A stretch of DNA of 64,000 nt from Cryptomeria japonica (taxonomy: Eukaryota > Streptophyta > Pinopsida > Cupressales > Cupressaceae), in assembly GCF_030272615.1 (NCBI RefSeq), contig NC_081408.1, positions 407,639,889-407,703,888 on the forward strand, read 5' to 3'. The translations under genes were made by a program, and so were the position numbers. The notes under the pieces are model-generated. The model did no database searches. It was not told the origin of the DNA and saw only the letters and a list, made by a program, of their open reading frames with translations. How positions within the stretch are numbered: position 1 is the first letter of the stretch; each line of letters begins with the position of its first letter. This document shows positions 43,875 through 54,468 of this stretch, one piece after another.

Positions 43875-44477
43875 TGAATTAGTGACACCAAAAATAGTTC
43901 TACTTTAAACACTGACCAATAGATAAACTTAACAAGTTTGTTAAAAAATATGCATGGAATAAAAAATGATATAACAACATCCACAATAAGTAAAACATCC
44001 ACCATAACACAAGTATTTATACATGGAAAACCCAAATAGGTAAAAACCATGGTGAGATGGGACTCACAAGTTAACTATCTACAGTAATAGATAACTGACC
44101 GGTTAGGGTCTACAAATGCTCTGCTATGACAAATCCTATTAAAGATCCCAAAGCTTAGTTAAAAGATATACCCTGTAAAAGGTAGTACCCTGTAAGGAGT
44201 AACCTCGGTGGAGGATTTCTAAATCCAAACTAATGGATCACCCGGTTAGAGGATTTGAACAATGAAGCTTGTTAGAGCTTACCCGGTTAGGGGATTTGAC
44301 TATTGCAGTGATTAGAAAACAATAGGTGATGTGATCTAGTGATAGCACAAATTGCTTTTATAGATCCTCTTTTGCACACTTAACTCCTCTTTACCAACAT
44401 ACTCTATGACTTAACACTTCTTCCTTTACACATAGCATATGACTTTCACTCATACAAAAATAATTCATTGTGATGTC

Positions 44478-44486
44478 AATATATAG
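44478..44486 (-). promoter_or_regulatory. TATA box of element C LTR
   Basis: The minus strand reads CTATATATT followed by GACATC. B has CTATTTAAA followed by GACATC at the same place (31186-31172), and A has a degenerate version. This supports a shared core promoter. Confidence 0.55.
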
Positions 44487-44947
44487 ATATTTTAGATTTC
44501 ATATCGGCCTCTAGAAATCATAGCACAATTACCTAGGTGAAGTGTATCTGGTCAAGTGATCATAACTCATCACAAAAATACCACCAAATCTTGTCAGTGA
44601 GGATAACTCACGATGACTTTTAATAACTCATCACATAATCAACAAATACCGGTTAGAACAATCAATACCGATTGGAGTTAAACATATAAATCTTTATCCT
44701 TGATGCTCCTATGATAATCTTCGCTGGATCTCCATGTTGTTGTCGAGTTATGTTGATCCACTGGTTGTCCCCTATGCATATACCAGTTGTCACCAAGTAC
44801 TGGTTAGAAATAAACCTCTAGTATATCAGTTGTAGTATAAACAACTTTGAAGTTACACCGATAGACAATATGAATATATGTGTGTGTGTATGTGTTTCAT
44901 CAATGACAACATATGATGAATTCATTACAATCATCATCAAGCCAATA

Positions 44948-44952
44948 GTCAC
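44948..44952. repeat. Target-site duplication of element C, right (gtcac)
   Basis: Exact match to 29864-29868. Confidence 0.88.
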
Positions 44953-45459
44953 CATCATCTGATAATGAAAATCCATCAGGTTTCTCAATGTAGACTTCTT
45001 CCTCATGATCACAATTCAAAAAGGCTAACTTGACATCCATCTGATATACCTTGAAATCCTATAGGAAGCATAGGCAAGCAATAGTCTAACAACTTCAAGT
45101 CTAGCTATCAAAGGAAAAGTCTCCTCATAATCAATCCCTTCTTTCTATGAATATCCTTTGCATACCAATCTTGCTTTATTTTTTACTTCACTAGCTTCAT
45201 TCAATTTGTTCCTGAATACCCATTTAGTACCAATCGCATTCTTATCTTTAGGTCTAGGCACAAGTTCCCATGTGCTATTCTTTTCAATCTGATCTAATTC
45301 TTCTTCCATAGCCTTTAACCAATTTTCATCTTTGCAAGCTTCAACAACATCTTTAGGTTCAATTTTAGAAATCAAACACACCTCTTTAGCAACTAACCTT
45401 CTTCTAGTCATCACACCTCTATTTTTATCACCAATGATCTTATTTTCAAAGTGATTCAA
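44953..45459 (-). pseudogene. pol: Element D: N-terminal half of Copia reverse transcriptase
   Basis: The minus-strand frame 45459-45145 carries EPKDVVEACKDENWLKAMEEE, NSTWELVPRPKDKNAIGTKW and ARLVCKGYS, the usual start of Copia RT. After a stop, remnants continue to KPDGFSLSDD at 44953, where element C interrupts the gene. The reading resumes at 29863. Confidence 0.9.
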
Positions 45460-45705
45460 TCTTAAATACCTCGGAGTCTTCTAATTATTCTGACTTGTAG
45501 GTTCATGTACCTCTCCACCAACAACAACAATATCTGGATTAACTATCTCTATCGGATCATTCTGCTTCAATTCTTCAGTCTGAATTGGAGTTAGAACAAC
45601 ATGTTGACCATCATCATATCCACACGCTCTGATTTCATTTCCACAATTCTCATCGACCTTCACATTTGCACTTTCCACTATATTTCTCAGTCTCTTATTG
45701 AAGCA
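45460..45705 (-). pseudogene. Element D: variable linker between integrase and RT
   Basis: The open piece 45678-45481 (ESANVKVDENCGNEIRACGY onward, acidic) corresponds to the poorly conserved segment between the integrase C-terminus and RT in Copia polyproteins. No catalytic motif. Confidence 0.6.
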
Positions 45706-46550
45706 CTAGTAGGCTTTTCTCTTTGTTGAATATCCTAAGAAAATTCCTTTATCACTTCTTGCATCAAACCTTCCTATATCCTCATCTCTCTTGATATAAA
45801 ACTTGCTACCAAAAATTCTGAAATATCTCACAGTTGGAACATGACCAAACCATAACTCATAAGGAGTCTTACCGGTATCACCTTTTATATGCACTCGGTT
45901 GAATGTGTAAACAACAGTGCTAATAGCTTCTCTCCAATAGATCTTCAGAACATTTCCTTCAACCAACATAGTCCTTGTAGCATCCAAGATAGTTATGTTC
46001 TTCTTTTCAACAACTCCATTTTGCTATGGGGTTCTAGGAGCAGATAATTGTCTTCTAATCCCATGCTTCTCATAGAATGAATCAAACTCACTGGAACAAA
46101 ATTCTTCTCCTCTGTCAGATCTATGACATTTCACCTCCAATCCCATCTCAGTCTCAACCTTTTCTTTGAATATCTTGAATTTATCTAATGCTTCAAATTT
46201 CTACTTCAAAAGACAACCCACATCATTATGGAATAATCATCAATTAGCAACATAAAATATCTGTCACCCTGCACACGTCTAACGTTTGTAGGTCCACATA
46301 GATCAGTATGCACAAGATATAGAAATCCATCCAATGTATACTGCTTTCTCTTGAAATAAATTCTTGTTTGATTACCCATTTTACATTCTTTACATATCAG
46401 ATTAGAAGGCTTAATAATTTTAGGCAAATCTCTAACAGCTTGTGTAGAACTGATCTTAATCATTGAATCAAAATTGACATGAAACATTCTCCTATGCCAC
46501 AACCAAATTTCATCAATATGAGAAATCATACAACATTTTTTCTCCAGCAT
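45706..46550 (-). pseudogene. pol: Element D: Copia integrase
   Basis: In order, the minus strand shows the HHCC zinc-binding part (LWHRRMFHVN then ICKECKMG, 46480-46370), the first catalytic Asp in LVHTDLCGP (about 46310), the second in SDRGEEF (about 46100), and the Glu in NGVVEKKN (about 46005). The DDE triad is therefore visible. The C-terminal GKTPYELWFGHVP and GIFLGYSTKRKAY end at 45706. A stop just before NGVVEKKN and a frame break at about 46205 inactivate it. Integrase joins cDNA to the host chromosome. Confidence 0.9.
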
Positions 46551-46878
46551 TCAAATGAAAGATATTACCTTCAGTCTTAGTTCCAGATGCAATCTCTATA
46601 CCAGAGGCATTTAGGATCTTGCATTTTCTATTCTTGAATTGCAAATCATAACCTTTGTCCACCATCTGTCCAAAACTTAAAAGATTATACTTCAAACCTT
46701 CAACATACAAGACATCATCAATGTTATGCTTACCATCAAAGGAAATAGAACCTCTACCACGGATCACATAGGCTTTGTCATCTTCAAATCTTACTATTCC
46801 ACCATCATACTTTTCCATAGACACAAATTTTCTTTTATCATCGGTCATATGATGTGAACAACCATTGTCATTACCCAT
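46513..46878 (-). pseudogene. pol: Element D: Copia aspartic protease region
   Basis: It opens with DNGCSHHMTDDKRKF, the Copia protease active-site block (canonical DSGCSxHMT, here Asn in place of Ser). VLYVEGLKYNLLSFGQMVDKG follows, then the pre-integrase region. It overlaps the next frame at 46550, indicating a frameshift. Confidence 0.88.
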
Positions 46879-47538
46879 TCATATTTCTCCTCAATAGTGT
46901 AACTTGTGGAATCAACAGGTACCAATCCATCTTCTTTGATAGCAATAAACACAACTTCATCTCATTCTGATTCTTCATCTGTAACACCTTCATCAACAAC
47001 ATCAGAACAGTTCTTCTAATGCTTATACTTCCAATTAGGCTTGTAAGGCTTATCATAATTATCATGCTTCTCATATCTATCATTCCTATCATGCTTATCA
47101 AATTTGTCATGCCTATCATATTTAGACATTCTCTTTGGGAATCTAGAAGCAAAATGTCGTATCTTATTGCAAGAGAAACATTTCAGAGGCAATTTTCCAT
47201 CATACTTACCAGCTCCCTTAGGCAATCTCTGAGCAATCAATGCTTCAAGATCCTCCAATTCTCTTTCTTTCTCTTCCATCTCTCTTCTCTATCTTTCATA
47301 TCTGGATTTTTTGCATTCATTGGGATCATATTTCTGCTTTTCAGATACAGATGCTCTAAATGTTGTCTTAGACTTCCCATGTGATTCACCAAACTCGCTC
47401 AATTCAAATGAATCAATCTTCCAACCAATACATCTCATGTCACAATAGTCACACTTTGGATCTCATTAATAGCAGCTACCTTATGTTTCTAGGCAGGAGG
47501 AAATGATCTCAACATATTAGCAACAATTTCATCTTCTT
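46879..47538 (-). pseudogene. gag: Element D: C-terminal part of gag with zinc knuckle
   Basis: 47279-47016 encodes EEKERELEDLEALIAQRLPKG and a knuckle CFSCNKIRHFASRF, whose last Cys is Phe. It is followed by an Asp/Lys/His-rich run (KYDRHDKFDKHDRNDRYEKH). Upstream fragments up to 47538 are decayed Gag. Element F cuts it at 47539, so the rest of gag should lie to the right of F, outside the window. Confidence 0.8.
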
Positions 47539-47675
47539 TGTAGTGCCACTCCCTAATTCGTCTTTCCTTTTTGTGCATTGATGGACTATATTGGCATAGC
47601 TTAGAATATTTTTATGATTCTATGATTGGGTGTTTATGGATCTACTTATGATTTGGATGCTTCTTTATTGGTGAT
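47539..47675 (+). repeat. Element F 5' LTR, outer segment
   Basis: 137 bases matching 59823 to about 59960, ending at gtgat, the target site of element E. The LTR resumes at 54469. Confidence 0.9.
47671..47675. repeat. Target-site duplication of element E, left (gtgat)
   Basis: Matches 54464-54468. The uninterrupted site is ggtgata in the F 3' LTR (about 59955). Confidence 0.88.
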
Positions 47676-48788
47676 TGTAAATTGGAAAATTGGATCCTAG
47701 TGACTCCCCACCTAGGAGAGAGAAAGGAAGCCACTAGGATGATTTTTACTTGTGAGGAACTTTACATTCAAAAGAGGGGTTGAATCCACTAGATCCAAAT
47801 CCAAGAGAGACAAGGATCTAAATACTAAGTGGATTGCAGATGGTTGATGTGTGATTTAACCTCTTTGGTAAATGAGAAAGTTGACTTGTTGACTATATGG
47901 AAAAGAGAGAGGAAATGAGTGAAATGAGGTGCTACTAGTTTGGGATCACATTGTAACTTCGGATCTGAGTTAATTAAACTGATGTGGATCTTCCATGAAA
48001 ATTTGGAGAAAATTAGTTAGGACCATGGCAGGAATGTACCTGGTCTGCCACAAAATCTGAGAAACAAAAATGGTTTTTGTCTCTACAAATGAATCCCAAA
48101 CCTGCAATTACAGTTGCGCACCTGCAACCTACACACAAAATGAGAAGAAAAGGGGGTTGTGGATAGGGTTTTCCTTAGTCAAACCCTAGCTAAGGAATCA
48201 ACCTAGAAAGAAAGTAATTTCAAATGGTTGAATGTAAACAATGGAGATGTATACCTTGTATGCTCCCATGGATGAATGAAGAAGACTTGAATGCTTGATG
48301 ATGACCTTGAAATCTTGTATCTCCTCCTTATACTCTCTATCTGTCTATGCGCTATCCATTTGTTGTCCTCTGTCTTTTTTTGAATGAGGGTATTGAATTC
48401 CCTTTTATACATGCCTCAAGGATTAACTTTGAACTACCGAAGGCTGACAAAGCAGAATAACAAACCCCGAAGACAAGAAGTGCATAGGAGATCGGGAAAC
48501 CCACAAATAGGACCACCCTAGGAGGTGGGGGCAGGGGTGCCATGCCACTATCCTAGGGGGATAGGGGTGCCACACCCCTTTCCTAGGGGGGATAGGGGCA
48601 CCACGCCCTTGTCTTGCCCTATTTTGGGCCCCAGACAAGATACAGAGCAGCCACAAGACATAAAGGAGGAAGGGAGAAGGGTTGAAAAATGTAGAAATAG
48701 GTCCTGATTAAGGAAGGAGATGTTTTCACCAAGGTGAGGACCCCAAATGTGGTTAAAAATGTAGTGGTCACAATTTTATGACACTACA
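47676..48788 (-). repeat. Element E 3' LTR
   Basis: Starts tgtaaattgg and ends cactaca. Minus-strand TATA box TATAAAAGG at 48409-48401. It holds a G-rich minisatellite (about 48512-48606) with units like tcctaggggggataggggca, which the other LTR has in about one copy. Confidence 0.9.
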
Positions 48789-48802
48789 TTTAGTCCCCAC
48801 TT
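48789..48802 (-). other. Polypurine tract of element E
   Basis: The minus strand reads AGTGGGGACTAAA immediately before the LTR start TGTAGTGTC, the place expected for plus-strand priming. Confidence 0.65.
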
Positions 48803-51223
48803 TAGCGGGAGTATGGCTTATGCCACTACTGTCGGCAAAGTAGAAGAAAAGAGAGATGAAGATGAGAGAATGCGGAGAAAAACCACAAGGAGTATAAGAC
48901 ATCACTAATATTGAGGATCAAAAAGCCCCCAATCTTAGGGTCTTAACTCATGATGACATATGCAAGAGTACATAACACAAAAAGGCACAAAACACACAAA
49001 ACAAAGACAAAGCACAAAAAGACACACAACAAGAGCAAGACACAAGACAACAAACTAACTAGCCGAAGAGATCTCGAGCTCATATGTCTCAAAAACTAAT
49101 CAGGACACAAAGACCAATGCCATCACATAAAAATGAGCGACCACATAAAAGAGAAAAGTTGACATCATCCATGAACTATCAATAGTAAAACTATGAGTTC
49201 ATGAGAGGAAGAAGAGAGAGAACATGAATACACACTTTGGTGATCCATGAGAAGAAAATCGAAGAGGAAAGAAACCATGGGCGTCTCACCCCTAAAAAAT
49301 AGGTGATCCATGGAGAGAAGGACATGGAAAATCTCACCCCTAGAGCTTGCCTAGGTGATCCATGTAAAGAGAGAGAGTGAGAACTCCGTTAGTTCTCCTC
49401 AACCTCATGTGCATGTGTGCAAGTGAGGTTTGAAGCACCTCATAGGAGTCTATGCTCGAGTACGCTACAACCTATATAGAATGTATAGTACAAGTGTCAA
49501 GAAAGGTGTGATATCTCACTCTAAGAGACCATGCTCTGGTTTCAAGAATAATCACCCTGCATAAGAGAAAAGTGGCATCATATTGCTCTAAGAGACTGTT
49601 CTCTGGTTCCAAGAATGACCCACTGTACAAGAGAAAAGTGACGACATCTTTCTGTAAGAGTTTCCCCCCTGGTTCCAAGAATGTCTCACTGTACAAGACA
49701 AGAAGAAGTGAAGACATCTTGCTCTAAGAGACTGTGCTCCGGTTCCGAGAATGACCTATTGTACAAAAAGTGATGACATCTTGCTCTAAGAGGTTTCCCT
49801 CTGGTTCCAAGAATGTCCAACTATTCAATGCATGAGAGAAGTATAGTACAAAGGAGTAGTGTGGGTGCCCCCCCCTAAGATGTCAACATAGGTTGATGTT
49901 GATATCTTAAGGAAAGAAAGAACAAGGATATCCACCTTCACCGCACAGAAGATATCCGCTATGCAACAATGTCATAAATCCAAGCAAGAGAGGGAATACT
50001 CTTAAAGAAAGGATAAGATATTTGAAAAGAGATATCTTGTTGTAAGTGTAAAGGTGATCCTTGGAGGAGAAGAGATCTTTGTTCAAAAGACATCTACCCC
50101 CAAGAGGAGTTGTCTAGGACAATATAAAATCTTCTAGAACAAGAAAAGGAAATAACAACAATGCAATCCTTCCTCCTATTTCTAGGTGAAAGGGATTCTT
50201 GATGAGGGATGACTCATGTTTAGCCCCCAGAGGGATGGTTGGACTTATCATAGATGTACATTACCAAGTGTAAAAGAGGTCGTAGTCAAGGATTAACACT
50301 TCTTGTATAAGAGAGAATCCATAAGCCAATAACCAACAATTGTACACAAGGAATGACATCAAGTAATAGAACTCCCACCATCCACTTAATAGGACAAAGT
50401 GGATCCCTAGAGAAAGAGAGAGAGAGAAGGATCATTTCCCCCCAAGCTAATGGGACATTGAGAAGATCTTACACAATCTACTAGAGAGAGATTAAACATA
50501 AGTGAATGTGCAATGAACTTACATGAGCACATGCAAGAAAAGACATTAGTAAATGTAAAATACATGTCTCAAGAAGTGGTAATCTTCAAAAAGAAGAGAT
50601 AAAAAGAATCATACATTCCCCAAGGGGGGTTAATCATAAAAGCATAACATTGTAAGAAATGACAATCACATATGAAAAATGCAGCCCCTAAAGGAAATAA
50701 TGATACAAGGGAAAGGAGCAAAAATACTTGCCCCCCAAGTAAGTAGAACAAGGAGAAATATTACACATTTTCTAATGGTGATTAGTTTCAAGTGATATGT
50801 CATCCTAGTGGAACAAATCCTCTCAAGGAAAGGAGACATACCTTCGAAGAGATCATTCCTTGCTAATGGGAATATCATACTTGGGAATAATTGAAACCAT
50901 AGAAGAGGTAAGATTTCCAAGAGAATGAAGGAAAGAGAGGAAGTGCAGTACTCATTAAAATATACCCCTCTCCAAGCAAAGAGGAAAACCAAAGAAAAAT
51001 TATATGCTCACATAAGAATAACCCTATGCAAGAAAAGAGATCTAATAATGAATACTGCACAAAGAGAGAGATAAATGTATAGAAAGAAGAAGAAAAATGG
51101 ACTTCATGTTGCTGACCCAAAGTATGTTAAAGTGAAACAATATCATCACTAATGATAAAGAGCCCCCATTAAATGGGCTAATTATGCCATAGGGTGAAGA
51201 GAAACATGAAGGGAAAATAAGTG
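48803..51223. other. Element E non-coding interior
   Basis: Purine-rich on the plus strand (many gagagaag words), with a tandem array at 49490-49835. The short open frames on the minus strand (for example 50569-50751 and 50666-50992) are pyrimidine-rich artefacts with no motif. This is where a full Gypsy element would have pol. Confidence 0.65.
49490..49835. repeat. Degenerate tandem array in element E (about 65-75 bp unit, ~5 copies)
   Basis: Each unit contains versions of gacatcttgctctaagag, then ctctggttccaagaatg, then tgtacaagagaaaagtga. Copies begin near 49500, 49575, 49645, 49710 and 49770 with differing lengths. Confidence 0.8.
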
Positions 51224-52448
51224 CTAAGGCACGATGTTTTTACCAAGAAATACAACCAGATCTTCCATGAGACAAATGTGTGCAAGATCATATTGTAATT
51301 GAACAAATTTCTTAAATGCATAACATTTTCCAATAGAATGTGAATATAAATCATGAAAAATGCAATATTCAATACCTTTCACTTGCTTAAGATTTTTGTT
51401 TTTATTTTGAGGAGGAAAGGAAATGTTCTTGTCATATTTCAACCTCCAATAGATTCTTGCAGCTAACCTGTCAGGATGGTAAATATCATCTTCCCATGAA
51501 GAAGAAGGTTTGTTAGAAGAAGGAGTTACATTATCCACAATTCTAATTTTGCCACTTTCTATGCCATCTTGAATAGATTTTTGAAAGTCAGGGAAATCAT
51601 CAGCATTATGGTCATGGGTTTGATGAAATGAACAAAAAGGATGCTTTGAAGAAGAAGCACTCTTGCGGGCTCTCTTGATTTGATGTTTTTGAAGGTAATC
51701 TTGAAAGTTGTGAAGTCTAAGGAATTCGTCCATAGAAAGAGGGGTACCACTTCCTAGGCCTCTTGTAGTAGTTTTTGTAGGAGGGTTTATAGGGACATGA
51801 ATTCCATGCTCAAATTTCCCAATTCCTTGTCCTTTAAAACCTTGTTTTGTTATTATATGAAAGCCATGACTATAAGATTGTTGCAAATTGGCTAGATGGA
51901 GGAACAAGGTCATGAATTTCTTTGAAATATGGTGTGTAAGGAGGCAGAAAAGGATTTGTAGATGAAGGAGGAGTATCATGTGAAATGAAAATCTCTTTGC
52001 CTTTATCAAGCTTATCCTTTTTGGAAGATTAGGGAAGAACATCTTCATCATCTAAAAGCTCTTTTTTTTAAATTTCTACTTGAGGAGAAAGGTCATGAAT
52101 AAAATGCATGACATCATCCTCCCTACATAGACTTTGATGTTGAAGATAGGTCTTAGGAGAATAAGGAGGATCTAAAGATGTAAGAATGTTGGTGTTTTCA
52201 TATTGCCCCCCTTGCTCAAGGGCATGTGTAGAAGAAGAAGATGGATCCATATTAATTTCCAATGCTTGCTCTCTTATAGAAAGATCATTGGGTAAAGCAT
52301 TAAATCTCATTTCTTTCACACAAGATACCCTAGGAGAGGTACAAAGATTAGGTTCTCTAAGTTTAGGATCTACAAAAGCTTTAAGATGATTCACATAGTA
52401 AATGCAGTTTGTTAACAACATTACCATAATGCAACATAAATGATACAT
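51224..52448 (-). pseudogene. gag: Element E gag (Gypsy-like), frameshifted
   Basis: The upper frame (52448-52068) ends in LCREDDVMHFIHDLSPQVEI. A shifted frame carries a G-patch-like GFKGQGIGKFEHGIHVPI (about 51840-51787), SMDEFLRLHNFQDYLQKHQI, then a CxFHxxxxH motif HPFCSFHQTHDHNADDF (about 51630-51580) and YCIFHDLYSHSIGKCYAFKK (about 51382-51323). Such C-F-H...H...C motifs recur in Tat-type Gypsy Gags. A stop at 52068 and a frame break near 51885 disrupt it. No protease or RT follows. Confidence 0.72.
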
Positions 52449-53266
52449 GAAAGCTTTGAGATCTAATTAAAAAGGAAATAATTTGGAAATCCTAACAACA
52501 CAATATGACCAAGTGCTATGAAGAAAGAGAAGCAACAGGAAATGGAAGAAACTCGTATCTGACACATGATAAATATATGCAAAAATTAATGTAATCACAT
52601 GCAAAAGAGCAAGTAAATCCAATTTATTAATTCTCATTAAAAGTCTCTTAAGTGAAATCTGAATTTGTTGGAAAAGCAGATCTGAAATTAGGACCTTTTT
52701 ATGAAAATTAATTTTAAGATGTAATTTTGAATTTGTGTTTGACCTTAGAGAGTTTTGAAATTGATAAAGTATGCCGATTTTCTGGATCTGAGCAGAAAAA
52801 TACAATCTATTCCATCTCCCGAAATTTCAGGGAAATATTCGAGGACCGTGGCGGGAATGCACACGGTTTGACCAATTTTTTTCAAAATTTTAAGGGATGA
52901 TAGAGATTATGATTTTAATGCAGAATCTAGAAAAACAATTGATTTGGAGATTTCTAGATCGGTCAAAATTGCAGTCAAAGGTCAAAAATGAAAAGATCTT
53001 AAAAATTAGGGCTTTATGATTTAACCACTAAATTTTCAAAATAAAGAGACGGATTTGAATTGCAATTTTGAAATAGAAATCAGATCTGAAAAAAGTAATT
53101 AAAATTTTACACCTCACAAGCTTAATTTTCGCAAAATGAAAAATTAGGGTTTTTATGTAATTAATCTCTAAAATTTGCAAATAGATCAAACTTGAGAATG
53201 AAAATTTGAAATTCAAAGTGCAATTAATTAGATCTAAGAATGAGAAATCAAAATTAATGTGTAAGA
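52449..53266. other. Element E leader region between PBS and gag
   Basis: AT-rich, no coding motif. Around 52826-52870 a short stretch (aggaccgtggcgggaatgca) resembles the LTR at 53626-53655 and 48022-48050. Confidence 0.5.
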
Positions 53267-53283
53267 CATCGGGCTCACCAAAA
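53267..53283 (-). other. Candidate primer-binding site of element E
   Basis: The minus strand at the 5' LTR edge reads TTTTGGTGAGCCCGATG, so a PBS starting TGGTGAGCCCG is plausible. It is not the initiator tRNA-Met type; I do not identify the tRNA. Confidence 0.45.
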
Positions 53284-54463
53284 TGTAAAGAGGAAAATTG
53301 GATCCTAGTGACTCCCCACCTAGGAGAGAGAAAGGAAGCCACTAGGATGATTTTCACTTGGGAGGAACTTCACATTAAAAAGAGGGGTTTAATCCACTAG
53401 ATCCAAATCCAAGAGAGACAAGGATCTAAATACTAAGTGGATTGCAGGTGGTTGATGTGTGATTTACCCTCTTTTGTAAATGAGAAAGTTGACTTGTTGA
53501 CTATATGGAAAAGAGAGAGGAAATGAGTGAAATGAGGTGCTACCAGTTCAAGATCACGTTATAAATTTGGATTTGAGCTAATTAAACTGATGTGGATCTT
53601 CCCTGCAAATTTGGAGAAAATTCCTCGGGACCGTAGTGGGAATGTACATGGTCCTCCACAAAATCCGTGAAATGAAAAGGGTTCTTTCATCTCTGCAAAT
53701 GAAGCCTAAACCTGCAATTACAGTTGTGCACCTACAACCTACACACATAAAGAGAAGAAAAGGCAGTTGTGCATAGGGGTTTGCCTTAGTCAAACCCCGG
53801 TTGAGGAATCAATCTAGAAAGAAAGTAATTGCAAATGCTTGAATGTGAACAATGGAGATGTATACCTTGTAGATCTACAACTTGTTGACGACGATTGCTT
53901 TCCTTCTTGAATGTAACCACAAATGTTGTATGAAATGGCATGTAAAATGACAAAACCCTAACACACAAACATGCTTGCAAATGAATATTGTATTATTGCT
54001 CCCATGGATGAATGAAGAAGACTTGAATGCTTGATGATGACCTTGAAATCTTGTATCTTCTCCTTATGCTCTCTATCTGTCTATGAACTATCCATCTGTT
54101 GTCCTCTGTCCTTTTTTGAATGAGGGTATTGAATTCCCTTTTATACATTCCTCAAGGATTAACTTTCAACCACCGAAGGCCGACAAAGCAGAATAACAAA
54201 CCCCGAAGATAAGAAGTGCATAGGAGATCGGGCAACCCACAAATAGGACCACCCTAGGAGGTGGGGATAGGGATGCCACGCCCTTGTCTCACCCTATTTT
54301 TGGCCCCCGACAGGATACAGAGCAGCCACAAGACATAAAGGAGGAAGGGAGAAGGGTTGAAAAATGCAGAAAAAGGTCTCAGTTAAGGAAGGAGATGTTG
54401 TCACCAAGGTGAGGACCCCAAATGTGGTTAAAATTGCAGGGGTTGCAATTTTATGACACTATA
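53284..54463 (-). repeat. Element E 5' LTR
   Basis: Direct repeat of the left LTR, ending cactata. It carries about 130 bases (about 53870-53998) absent from the left copy, and one unit of the G-rich minisatellite. TATA box TATAAAAGG (minus) at 54145-54137. Confidence 0.9.
54137..54145 (-). promoter_or_regulatory. TATA box of element E LTR promoter
   Basis: TATAAAAGG on the minus strand, conserved at 48409-48401 in the partner LTR. Confidence 0.6.
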
Positions 54464-54468
54464 GTGAT
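54464..54468. repeat. Target-site duplication of element E, right (gtgat)
   Basis: Matches 47671-47675. Confidence 0.88.

Larger units (their letters stand above)
29869..44947 (-). mobile_element. Element C: non-autonomous LTR retrotransposon (Gag + ORF2), split by element B
   Basis: The left (3') LTR is 29869-30506 plus 38160-38598, interrupted by B; the right (5') LTR is 43835-44947. The target duplication gtcac is at 29864-29868 and 44948-44952, inside D's RT frame. Minus-strand PBS at 43820-43832 and PPT at 38599-38612. The interior codes for a broken gag (43772 to about 42480) and ORF2 (about 42030 to 38895), with no pol. It is closely related to B and more distantly to A. Confidence 0.92.
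43835..44947 (-). repeat. Element C 5' LTR
   Basis: Starts tgattgactt and ends gccaata (terminal CA mutated to TA in plus-strand reading). A run of 16 Gs lies near the start (about 43859-43874). Minus-strand TATA box CTATATATT at 44486-44478. Confidence 0.92.
27138..47538 (-). mobile_element. Element D: Ty1/Copia retrotransposon, host of the nested cluster (5' part outside window)
   Basis: Minus-strand Copia element. In element order the window shows part of gag and the zinc knuckle, protease, integrase, the first half of RT (47538 down to 44953), the second half of RT and RNase H (29863 to 28856), the PPT and the 3' LTR (28458-27138). Gag-protease-integrase-RT-RNase H is the Copia order. 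It is split by element C inside RT and by element F inside gag; the 5' LTR must lie right of position 64000. All coding parts carry stops or frameshifts. It is the oldest layer of the nest. Confidence 0.88.
47676..54463 (-). mobile_element. Element E: Gypsy-like gag-only LTR retrotransposon nested in F
   Basis: LTRs 47676-48788 and 53284-54463, with the target duplication gtgat at 47671-47675 and 54464-54468. Removing E rejoins the F LTR. The minus-strand PPT-like AGTGGGGACTAAA abuts the left LTR. The interior holds a broken Gag (52448-51224) and about 2.4 kb of non-coding purine-rich sequence with tandem repeats; no RT, integrase or protease is seen. Gypsy assignment rests on the Gag motifs. 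Confidence 0.88.

Noticed and set aside
47550-47672. Segment after D gag as part of D
   Set aside because: It matches 59823-59960 and starts tgtagtg like an LTR, so it belongs to element F.
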